Origin: Owenia fusiformis
Lineage: Eukaryota > Annelida > Polychaeta > Sabellida > Oweniidae
Direction: 5' to 3'
NCBI GenBank assembly: GCA_903813345.2
Contig: CAIIXF020000008.1
Location: 19,020,822-19,084,821, forward strand
Length of the DNA: 64,000 bases
Within the stretch, counting starts at the first letter, position 1, and each line of letters opens with the position of its first letter. A program made the position numbers and the translations under genes. Under the pieces are notes generated by a model that saw only the letters and a program-made list of their open reading frames with translations, had not been told where the DNA came from and did not search any database. This document shows positions 1-10,900 of the stretch, in pieces.

Positions 1-340
1 TGCTTGTTAAAAATATTTTTTATTATTTACTGTACATGATAAGGCTGTTATACCTGTTATTCTGGTATCTAAATTGATTGATGCATCTTCTATGAAATAT
101 TCCATTACGCATGTGGCAACTATGAGAATGTTGTATGATTGAAGCATAGGAAGATGGGTTAACTTGATCACATATACATTTTATACTCTGAATGAGGTTA
201 AACGGTTTAATCTTTGCAAAATATTTCAGTAAAATGACATAAGGGTTAGAGTCAAATGAATGATCAGTGGTTTCAGTAACTTTGTGTACAAGGGGCAGAT
301 GAAAAATACAAGAGGCGGCATTCAAAATAACCAATTTTAC
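1..340. repeat. Left arm of a long-range inverted repeat (partner 7240-7562)
   Basis: The first bases of the window, through the segment that includes a tract reading ACTGTACATGATAAG and then TGTTATTCTGGTATCTAAAT, are repeated in reverse complement at about 7562 down to 7240. The match is clear for the outer 150 bases (for example ATGTTGTATGATTGAAGCAT at about 130 against its complement at 7413) and decays inward. Both arms can be read in one frame with similar peptides (RYQNNRYN), so they may be copies of an old transposon end that once was coding. The arm may continue left of the window. Confidence 0.7.
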
Positions 341-1528
341 GCTCACGACAATGCAGTTATTTTAGAGTCCATGGACTGAAAGAAAGATGTCCAAGGTTTG
401 TCAAAGTCATTTCCACGTGTGATGTGGCAAGACATGGGCTCCACAAAATAACACCTGGAACTGTGGAATGACTAGGGCAACTTATATAGAATGGCATTTA
501 CCTTTTATAAGATAACTTACCCTTACACAGGTTGCATTTCACAAATCCAAATGCACCTGTTGAATTGGACATTTTGATATAAATCAAAATCTAGAATTGT
601 CATTATTAAAATGAGAGTGATTTATTAATAGATGATTCACTTGTGATTATGTGTATATCAGGTTCATTTTAGTTTTGACCACCTCCAGACATTGCCAGAA
701 GTGGTGACATACAGGGTGTTCCAAAAGTAACAGGACTGGTGCTGGTATTTTGGCATCTTTCTGTTTCACCTGAAACACAGGGCTGAGAAGAAATGAGATG
801 TCATGGTTTATCATGATGGCTTTCTTCGAGAATACATAATGCGGGCCTGGGAATGCGGGGTGCCACATTCATTGCAACACACCTTGCAACAATGTCTTAT
901 GAGGGTAATTTTTTATTATATTGAGAAGTTAATCATCTTTTGAAATTAAATACTTGTAGCTACAAAAAGCAAATTTGTTTGAGCAGTCCTAGCTCGACAT
1001 ATTATAAAGAAAACAATATTTACAACATGGTATTCTTAGTAGACTGTTCAATTTGGAATTTCGAAGCTTAGCCAAACATCAGCTTTCTAACAAAAATCAT
1101 CAAAAAAGGATTTTACCAAAGTCTTCCATGCAAATGAAGGTGCGAATTCACATTAACAAATTAAGATAAGATCCACAATATGTTATCAAATGTTTAAATG
1201 CGCAAAATGGGTAGATATGTTTTCCTTAATAATGTGTGAGGAGGCCTTTCAGCCAATTTTCGAAAACGTAGTGAGAACAAGTTTGGTGTAGAGGGGAGGG
1301 GGATATCTCCCATCTCGGTCTCTCTCTAATGCCTAGGCCACATATGCGCCAGACGCCGGCCGATAAGTAGTCATCGGCCGATTACTCGGATTCGGGAAAG
1401 CGGGGTTCACTGTTTGGTTCCGTTGACACCTGTGCGAAACTACTTTCATAATTTATCGGACAGTCGCTTTGATAATGTTTCTTTATCTCGTCTGCTACTC
1501 GATAAAGAATTAACAAAGCTCAGCAAGA
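341..1528. other. No gene recognised; intergenic or MRPL11 intron sequence
   Basis: I see no convincing exon here. A tract at about 713 reads CAGGGTGTTCCAAAAGTAAC, the style of terminus found in mariner-like elements, but no partner end was found. Around 1350-1400 the sequence becomes GC-richer with CGGCCGAT repeated in inverted form (CCGGCCGATAAGTAGTCATCGGCCGAT), which could be promoter-like or a hairpin. If MRPL11 exons 3 onward lie left of the window, this stretch is MRPL11 intron. Confidence 0.3.
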
Positions 1529-2529
1529 ATGGACGATCTTGCACAGGTACTCATATAAGAACCTCTATATCTTTTTAACACCAATATATAACGGACACAC
1601 TATGTTAAAAATAAAATGTTATAAATTTTGGAATGCATCTTTCTCTGAACCACTTTCATGCATGGATGAGTTCAATTTTCTTGATTTTGTCGGCAAAAAA
1701 AAGTGAGGATGATTGCTATGCATCGGTGTGAATTATCGCTTTAAAAGATAAGTGTGACCTCTTAAAGTTAGTTTTAAATAAATTCACGATATTTTAAACA
1801 AAAAGTCCTTCAAAAACATTTTTGAAATTTATAAAAAGTTTCACATTTCACGCTTTGATAACATTGGATAAGACAAAAAATATAAGCCAAAGTGGTTTAA
1901 ACTTTATATGGGGCCTTTAACTGATTAATACAATAACGTCATTTTTAAGGGCAATATTTCACTATATTGCTCACAGAAATGACGTTATTAGTATTATTAC
2001 CACCGTTAACGACCAGGGCTGAAATAGCAAGAAAATCTTACGCACTGAACGATATCTAATTTCCCGGGGAAAAATTGCCGGTCCAGAATATATTCTAGAC
2101 CGGTCAATATGGACCACCACTATGACGTCACACATTTCTCAGATCGATATAGTAAATTGAATGCCTTCTAGACTAGCACTAAAACCCCTAGAACTGGCCC
2201 GGCAAGGTGGTAATAATACAATTTTACACCCATTGGAAAGACTGTACTGTGACTGGTTGTACAGAGTTATATCAATCATACATGTAACTGCATGTCCAGT
2301 GGAAAATTACCAACTCTAATTATACCAAAGGTTGGAATTTGAATTATCATGCACATGATAGTGGTTAGATAGTGATCTAAAATGCATAGCCCAAACGGGT
2401 ACAAAATTGGACGGTGTTTACTACTATAATGAGATCAAGTGATCTTTACGATTATAGTGAGTTCCATTGCAGTTCGAAACTGAGGTACAAATCATAGACA
2501 AGGAAGTGCAAAACAAGATCGCTGAATAA
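1529..2529 (+). CDS. Weak candidate for a very small two-exon gene
   Basis: Not recognised. An ATG at 1529 opens six codons (MDDLAQ) that end on a good donor (CAG then gtactc, exon to 1546). A possible acceptor at 2470-2472 opens, in the same phase, FETEVQIIDKEVQNKIAE and a TAA at 2527-2529, followed at once by AATAAA. The joined product would be a 24-residue acidic, helix-prone peptide. The GC-richer stretch just upstream could be a promoter. The pyrimidine tract before the acceptor is weak and the product matches no family I know, so this may be chance, or only the first exon of a different gene. Confidence 0.2.
1880..2220. repeat. Short palindromic MITE-like cluster
   Basis: AATAACGTCATTT at about 1931 is matched by AAATGACGTTATT at about 1978, forming a hairpin around a 34-base loop. 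GTATTATTACCACC at about 1992 is repeated inverted at about 2206. Inside sits a GACCGGTC-type palindrome around AGAATATATTCT at 2074-2103. Together these suggest a small foldback element. Confidence 0.5.
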
Positions 2530-3690
2530 AATAAAGGATAGTCTATAGAAAACTTTTATTTTCCCCCAAAACTATATTTGACTTCAAACAAACGGCAAAT
2601 TATCGAAAACAAACGGCGATTTCGGACAATCGCCCCCTGCTATTGAAAGCTCAGATGATGCTTGACTTTTCTATTTAGGGAGATCAGAAGTTTGCATGAA
2701 TATAAAACAAAGTATTTTAAATTAGTTATTCTAAAGGGACGCTTATTTTGACTGAACTGACTAATCTTATTATAAGACTAATCAAAGAATAACAGGATGT
2801 GTCTGCTGTACAAATACATGTAATCAATGTTAAAATATAGTCCAGACATGATTTTATTATTTCTTAGACATCAAAGACTTGTAGAATTACGAGAATAAAA
2901 GTTGTACCTGTAGTTAGTGAATTTATTTGAATTATATCAATGTTAATTTTAATAATAAGATTATAATTGTAATGAAGAGTAAATCTAATGATTAAATAAG
3001 AAAAGGATGTTCCAGATATGTTTATAAAAACAATAGTTCAATAAGTCCGTTAACTTGTTATTAAATTGAGTCCTAAATATCTTTTCAAAAACCCTAAATT
3101 CATGCGAATGAGGAAACCTAGCAATGTGAATTTTATTTAACTTTAATTTCAGTATATTTTCCATGACATATTTTGTACTTAATCACCCTTAAAGCTACAG
3201 TTATATGGACAGATTATTAAAAGCAGTTTTAGTGAAAACTGTGAGATTCTGAAAAACACATCTTAAGTTGATACCAAAGGTTGATAGTAGGTTGTCCTAT
3301 AGCAACAACCCAAGTTGATGGATTTTGTGGGAGATATTTATCTTCATAATCATGTGATCTTTTTTCGTGAACTGGTCAAAGTTTATTTTTCTTCCATTAT
3401 TCTCATTTTCAGTAAAGGTCTTACATATCTTTCCTTTATAGTAAACATTTGTAATGTACATTATTGTGCTTGGGGACCATATTCCAGATTTGTAAGGAGG
3501 TTAACTGATAATTCAATCCATCTACAGAGCTTTAAATGATACTTTTCTGTATCTATCTAGATGGCATGTTCTGATTGCCTCTGTATGTTCAGTTCAGGCT
3601 CCTCACTTCAATGTGTCCATTTTAATTTATAATTATTTGATAATAATTAATCATTTGATTAACCAGAACAACGGCAACGCCAAAGCGTAG
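2530..3690. other. AT-rich stretch without recognisable genes
   Basis: Only short open frames without recognisable similarity are present. No clear tandem or inverted repeat was seen, apart from generic AT-rich low complexity. Confidence 0.4.
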
Positions 3691-4640
3691 CGAATCCCAT
3701 CGAACAGAAATGGCTGGCATTTTTACAAACGAATAGCAAATATCATAAAACAACACACCAGAAAGGCCACCATTTTCAAAATGGTTGCTCACTAGCCAAG
3801 TTGTCATCAGAAGAAATAATATGCTTTTAAGTAGCCACCTCTAAAATTTTTGAAAAATCTCACACATACTTGTAAAATTACACACATAAAAATGGTGGCC
3901 ATTTTTCAAAATGGCCAACTACTCCCCAAAGTTTTATTAGACAATGTGCCATGCTTAAAGTATTCACATATCAAATATGAACAAAATCGCTCCACTACTT
4001 TTCGAGTTATAGTAAAATATGTTAAAATGGCGGCCATTTTTCAAAATAGCCACCGTCTACCAAAAGTGTCATTAGAAATAGACAGTGTGCCATGCTTATA
4101 GTATTCACATACCAAATATGAACAAAATCACTCCACTACTTTTCGAGTTATAGTAAAATACGTTAAAATGGCGGCCATTTTTCAAAATTTTTCCAAAATG
4201 GCCGCCTTCTACCAAAAGTGTCATAGGACAGTGTGCCATACTTATAGTATTCACATACCAAATATGAACAAAATCACTCCACTACTTTTCGAGTTATAGT
4301 AAAATACGTTAAAATGGCGGCCATTTTTCAAAATGGCCGCCTTCTACCAAAAGTGTTTTTAGACAGTGTGCAATGCTTATAGTATTCACATACCAAATAT
4401 GAACAAAATCGCTCCACTATTTTTTGAGTTATAGCAAAAATCGTAAAATGTAGAGTAAAGGCCGCCATTTTTCAAGATGGCTGCCATGTGCTTCTTTAAT
4501 ATCTACATTTGTAGCATTATTAATGTCCTTTATAATTTTTTTACATTTAAAACATATTGCTATTACAGTTTTACATATTACACCTAAATTACTGTAAAAT
4601 CGGCACTAAAATGGCCGCCATTTTAAAATGAGCGGCCATT
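3690..4640. repeat. Tandem array with ATGGCGGCCATTTT units
   Basis: At least four to five diverged copies of a unit of about 150 bases run head to tail. Each contains AAAATGGCGGCCATTTTTCA, then a CTACCAAAAGTGTCAT-type segment, then TATTCACATACCAAATATGA and ACTTTTCGAGTTATAGTAAA. The GGCGGCCATTTT / AAAATGGCCGCC core is itself palindromic. The open frames that cross the array are by-products of the repeat. A short (GGAC/GGACG)n microsatellite follows at about 4735-4762. Confidence 0.85.
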
Positions 4641-4996
4641 TTGAAAATCGGCTTTCGAGCAGAACTTCTACCCCCATAGGGTATATGTGTACAAAATATG
4701 AACAAAATTGGGTCAACGGTATTTGAGTTATTGCCCGGACGGACGCACGGACGGACGGACGTCATTTGTTGTTGCTGCATTGGTTTCTTCATTCATTTTC
4801 TTCTTTCATTGTCTTGATTTGATTGCGATGTTACTTATCTTTCTTCAGGGTCCACAGACTTGAGACTGCGCATAGGTGGGTTAAACGTTTTGATCCGGCC
4901 GGAAAACTCTCCCCTTCCCCTTACTGTTGGTCTTATGCTGATTTGTCATCTTAGTTTACCCTCTTTGCGGAGAAGATACTGTTTCATATTCATTTG

Positions 4997-6328
4997 TTAA
5001 TGTTCTCTTCTCTCATTAATTTTCCAGTCCTTCATGATGATATTCTCCTGCATATTGTATTTAGTACATATCCATTTATTTCTTGTTATAGCTTTCTTAG
5101 TATACGAATTTAGTATGTTGCTCCTGTAGCCTTGACATTGTAGTTTATTTCCCAGGCTGGTAACTCTGTTTGTTGCATCTTCCAGTTGACTGCAGATTCT
5201 TGAAATCCTTATTATTTGTGATATAAATATTCCATAAGATTGGTTTCTAGGAATATTTCCAGATAGATCAGGATATGAGACTATTTGGAAATTGAAGTTT
5301 TCCCTTTTGTCGTATAGTTTTGTAGTGATTTGTTTATTTACTATTTTCATTTGTATGTCCAGAAAAGTTGTTTCTGTATCCTTCTCATTTTCCTTGTTTA
5401 ACACTAGTTCTTCAGGATAGATGTTCTTCATATCAGGCTCATATTTGGCTTCATCTCCACCTACTGTTATCTTTTGGTTAGTTCCTCCTCTGAAGGCTTT
5501 ATCTATCACCCATTTCAGTTTTTCCTTTATGTCAGTTAGATTAATCTTTGTGTATAGTGTAGAGAAATCATACGAGGCTATGTTTCTTGCCCCGTTCCTT
5601 AAATTTACACTTTTAATGTTATCTAACATATTTTGGTTATTGTCACTGATCCACATCCTATTGGCACCTGTATAATCTTTTATCTTCTCACAGTATCTTT
5701 TGTTAGTATATTGCACTAGTTTAAGAATTTTGGTCAGTTTTTTGGCAGCTGGTTTTACAGAACTTTTCTTTGAGCCAATGATATATCTAAATTTAATTGG
5801 CTGTTTATGCATTTTAATTGTAAGATGAATCCTTGGTATAATATTTTGTTCTTCTCCCGGTTCAATCTTGAATTTTGTTTTCATCGTCTCTTTGATTTCC
5901 TCCACTATATCTTCTTCTCCTTTATCTTCTATCCTTTGATAGGTGTCACTCCCAATTTCCTCTTTAATCTTCTTTATGTAGTATTGTTTGCACATAAACC
6001 CAATATTATTTGCTGCCTTATCAATAGGTACAATGGCATATTTTTCCTTGAGTTGATTGAGTTCTTCCATAGCATTATGGTCCTTTAGTGTCTGCTTTGG
6101 ATTTTTAATATGTCTAAATTTTGTATTTTGAAGTAACTCAATCTTTTGTTTAACCTTTTCCATTACAGTATTTTTCCATTCATTTAAGTATACTTTTGAA
6201 ACTTTTTCATTTTTTGTCCAACTTATTGCATATTCATCTATTCCTTTCTTTATTTCGTCTTTCGCTTTCCTGAAGTTAATGTTTCGTTTTTCTCTATAGC
6301 CAGGACCTTTACTAAATAGCTTTCTCAA
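4997..6328 (-). pseudogene. Penelope-like retroelement reverse transcriptase, internally deleted
   Basis: A 443-codon open frame reads as a Penelope-like element (PLE) polyprotein. The N-terminal half is basic and helical, followed by AIVPIDKAANNIGFMCKQYY, then HLTIKMHKQPIKFRYIIGSK (the 'K-hydrophobic-HK-P ... R-I' block) and ASYDFSTLYTKI, the RT block with the first catalytic Asp. The expected GxPMG block and the YxDD-type block should follow, but the frame goes from WVIDKAFRGG almost directly to the post-RT segment TTFLDIQMKIVNKQITTKLY. The catalytic core is therefore missing although the frame stays open. No GIY-YIG endonuclease is seen. The family assignment is by pattern only; the copy should be inactive. 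Confidence 0.75.
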
Positions 6329-7239
6329 TTTTGAATTTTGTATAATCTTCAGATTTCCTGTTATGACGTGACCATGGTCTTCATCCTTAAATTCAGATGT
6401 ATTACAATCACATTCTCCTGTATTGGAGAGGAGGCGTTCCCTATATCCCTCCGAACTTCGTTCGATGGGATAATAATTATAAGTTTAATTATGGATCTTG
6501 GATGCTTATTTTCATTAAATCTATATCTGAGCTAGATCTGAGTAAACTCATTTTGTCCTAGCTGTGGAACTGAACATTGTTGTTTTAACTTCTGTAAACA
6601 ATTTTGGGTTTGTTGACTTAAAGACCACACTTTTCCCACATTTTTAGACCACACTTTTTATTCATATTATATATCACACATACCTGTACTGCTCTTATAC
6701 CATCTCCAAACCACACTCATACCACACACGACCCACACCTTTGAATCTTATGGTCAGTGGTTTTTATATATAATGGAATTCTTTTAATTCAATTTAGTTT
6801 TTACACTGCTTAAAATTGTTAGATTTCTCATAATAGAACAACCCACCCTACTTCGGCAATAGACTCAATCTTAACCTTGGTATGAATAGCAAATACTAAT
6901 TTTATTTATTACTGTTATTAATCTTCAGAGCTTACACTTTTTATATATTTTACAAAGTTTATTGCAGAATTGTCATTGGTCACAGTCAGGCAAAAGGTGC
7001 CAAGCATCCTTCAATGAACGTTGAATAGTCATATTCAAACATCATCCTCTTTGATAGCTGAGACTAACATAAAATTTTTTATGATGGTCTCAGTTGATAG
7101 TGAATAAAAATTGAGGTTGATTTTGATTGTTTCCCAGATATTTGGTCTTATATTTAGACAATTAGTTTGGTATTGGGTCCCTATTTGACATTTGATATGG
7201 CTTTGTGGTGTAATACTATTGTACAAATTAATTGGTATG
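6329..7239. other. Repeat-like AT-rich interval, no gene
   Basis: Nothing gene-like was recognised. Between 6620 and 6760 the words ACCACACTT and CCACAC recur, and the same theme appears again at 7650-7860, which suggests fragments of one repeat family broken up by the inverted-repeat arm at 7240-7562. Confidence 0.35.
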
Positions 7240-7562
7240 GGAGCATATTGAAATTTAATTGATTGGTATTGTCAACAGTTCACTTTCATAGGTCACCAGT
7301 TTCCACAAATTGAGGCATTTCACTGAAATATCCTGTAGAGATTAAAGTCTGGGATAATCAAAGATTAAAATATACACCAATAAATCAATAATAATTGAGA
7401 CAAATAAATCATGCTTCAATCATACAACATTCTCATTTGTGTCACATATGTTTAATAAAATATTTGTTTGATGATGAAAAAGATGCATGAAACAATTTAG
7501 ATACCAGAATAACAGGTATAACTTATCATGTACAGTAAATCCAAAAATATATTTAACAAGCA
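7240..7562. repeat. Right arm of the long-range inverted repeat (partner 1-340)
   Basis: Reverse complement of the window's first 340 bases; best at the outer edge, where CTTATCATGTACAGTAAAT and CCAGAATAACAGGTATAAC mirror the left arm. The arms bracket about 6.9 kb that contains the Penelope-like remnant and the ATGGCGGCC array. Confidence 0.7.
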
Positions 7563-7925
7563 TTAACCCTTTTAACCCCTATAACAATATTATGGTAACT
7601 TTAAATCATATTTAAGTTAATGTCCTGCTCACCCATAGTTTCAGGAACACCTTAACCACACTTTCTCATTATGAGGAGAAACTATGGGGAGATATTTCTT
7701 GGAATTGTGGAAGAAATACCAGCGGGGGCTACACTTTTATGAATGTCAAAACAGGTGACCACAACCACACTTAAACATATATTGAGTGGTAAAAATGTGG
7801 TTAAAAAAGGTCATCTTTTAACCACATGAGGAGAAAACAAGTGTTTTTTCTTCAGGGTGAAGATTGATTGAGGAAAAAGAATCTGATTCAAATATTCACA
7901 CTAAGACACATTGCATTATACTTAC

Positions 7926-10900
7926 ATTAACAGTGATTCTGGTAGGTAAGGGAGTACCCTCCTTTATAGTTCGTGTCATTTCATTGAACTGTTTGCAGAA
8001 TTGGGCAATTTGGATTCCTCTCTGAAAATAAAGTGGAACAGCAAAGAATAGCAGAAGAACAGCGGAGAATTGCTGTTTTTTAGCCCAATTTCGAGTAGAC
8101 TTAAATATATCCCTGATTTATATACTTTTTTTATATATTGATTTTAAACATAAAAACCAGAGCAAAAAGGAAACAAGGCATTAACATGACAAAATGTCAC
8201 CACCTAAAACAATTTGGTCAATTTAAAGCAAGTTGGAAAATACCTTTTGACATTGAGAAGGTCATTGAAGGTCAAAGGTCAAATCTAAAGTCAGATTTGA
8301 ACTTCTGAGAACTTGTAAAGTCAAATTTGAACTTCTGAAAAGATGTAGATGATTTTGAAAAAAAAATTTGGTCAATTTGAAGCAAGTTGAAAACAGACCT
8401 TTTTGACCTTTTTTGACCTTGAGAAGGTCATTGAAGGTCAAATGTAAAATCTAAAGTCATATTTGAATTTCTGAGAACATGTAGATGATTTTGAAAAAAA
8501 AATTTAGTCAATTTGAAGCAAGATGAAAAAATACCTTTTTGACCTTTTTTGACATTGAGAAGGTCATTGAAGGTCAAATGTCAAATCTAAAGTCAGATTT
8601 GAATTTCTAAGAACATGTAGATGATTTTGAAAAAAAAAAATTAGTCAATTTGAAGCAAGTTGGAAAAAGACCTTTTTGACCTTTTTTGACTTTGAGAAGG
8701 TCATTGAAGGTCAAATGTCAAATCTAAAGTCAGATTTGAATTTCTAAGAACATGTAGATGATTTTGAAAAAAAAAATTTAGTCAATTTGAAGCAAGTTGA
8801 AAAAAGACCTTTTTGACCTTTTTTGACTTTGAGAAGGTCATTGAAGGTCAAATGTCAAATCTTAAGTCAAATCTAAAGTCAGATTTGAATTTCTGAGAAC
8901 ACGTAGATGATTTTGAAATTTTTTTTTAGTCAATTTGAAGCAAGTTGAAAACAGACCTTTTTGACCTTTTTTGACCTTGAGAAGGTCAAATGTCAAATCT
9001 TAAGTCAGATTTTAATTTCTGAGAACACGTAGATGATTTTGAAAAAATTTTTTAGTCAATTTGAAGCAAGTTGAAAACAGACCTTTTTGACCTTTTTTGA
9101 CCTTGAGAAGGTCATTGAAGGTCAAATGTCAAATCTAAAGTCAGATTTGAAGGTCAAATGTCAAATCTATAGTCAAATCTAAAGTCAGATTTGAATTTCT
9201 GAGAACATGTAGATGATTTTGAAAAAAAATTTAGTCAATGTGAAGCAAGTTGAAAAAAGACCTTTTTGACCTTGAGAAGGTCATTGAAGGTCAAATGTCA
9301 AATCTAAAGTCAGATTTGAACTTCTGAGAACATGTAGATGATTTAGAAAAAAATTGAAGTCAGTCTAAACAGTATTTGTTAAGTTATAGGAAGTTGTAAG
9401 AAATTGTTACAGACGCCGGACGCCAACCTCCAACCGCCAACCACCAACCGCCGTCGCAAAAAACGGAGACCATTACAATATGTCACCACTTTTGGTGGTG
9501 ACATAAAAACTCAGACGGATTTGTCATTTTTTGAAATTCATGTCTGTATCATAGATTTGGAGCATGTCCCCATCTGTCATGTCTGTATAACAAAGGGACA
9601 ATTCACCAAGCATAAGCAAATTGGAAAGATTGGACAAGAACACCACTTTTATGCCATTTCATTTTATTTTTAGGCCATAAGGTAACTTATTGGACGTAAC
9701 TTCATTATATTCATGTTCAGTTTCCAATTCAGCACGTACTTGCCATTTCTGACCTGGAGAGAATGTCGTGGATGTATGTTTGAATATATTGGGATGAAAA
9801 AAAGATATATGGTCTGAATCTTTAATGGTCCGAATCTAATTGGTCCGAATCCTAATCGTCTGAATCCCAATGGTCCTTAACCCCAATTGGCCAAACCACA
9901 ATCGTCCAAATTACAATCGCCTGAATCAAAATAGTCCAAATTCCAATGGGCCGAATCCAATCGTTTATTGGAAATATTACCTTTAGCATTTTAAACTTTG
10001 TATTCTTTGCTGCCAAGTTAAGTCAACGTTTGGCTTTATTTCTGCTTGCAGCTCTTAAAATATTTGTTAATGAACAAACATAAAATACAGGGTGGTCAAA
10101 AAATGGAAACCTTGCTGCTATTTTCTTCATATCTTTGTCATTTTAGGAAATTATTCTGATATTTGGCAATATACCTCATTCAATTTTTTACCTGTCTAGC
10201 AGAGTGTACTTTAACGACATGCTTCAGTGGTTGCTACTGTGCAATGGGCAAACCTTTGCTGTAACCCTTTTTTATTTATTTTCAATTGTGTAGGCCTATA
10301 TGGCCCAGGTATGATGGAAAACTTTGCATATTCTAACCTGTACAGAAAAGAGGAAAAACGTAATGATGAGGATTCAGACGAATGAGATTCGGACAAGTAG
10401 TATTCTAACCATAGGGATTCAGACATTTGGGATTCGGACGATTGGGATTTTAATGATTGGGGTTTGGATGATTAGGATTCAGACAATTGGGCACATGCTA
10501 TCTATTGCAAGACTTACGCCTGCCACAACCGTCGCCATGTTAATCAGTGTTTTTTAAGAAGCGCAAGGATCCTGCCATGACCGTGGTAGTGTTATCGTGT
10601 AAACCTGGTATAACCGTGACAGGCTGGTATAACCGTGACAATGCTGTATTCTATTGCAAGGCCTGTCATGACCCTGGAAGTGTTATCGTGGAAGCCTGGC
10701 GCGACCGTAGCCTTTATTGTGGTTTATAAGCGAATGTGAATATTAATGTATAGTAGTAATTTTGATTTTGACATGATTAAGGTAGTTAAACACCATGATC
10801 ATAGTATTAAACTGTTTAATTGTAATGAGGATCACTTAAAATTGTTAAGGATATTCCTGGCATTAATGTCATACATATTTACTAGTCATTGCAATACATT

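Noticed and set aside
647-868. 73-codon minus-strand frame as an MRPL11 exon
   Set aside because: No similarity to the PDRTF or C-terminal L11 blocks and no matching splice phase.
4589-4792. 67-codon frame across the GGACG microsatellite
   Set aside because: Frame is created by the ATGGCGGCC array and simple repeat.
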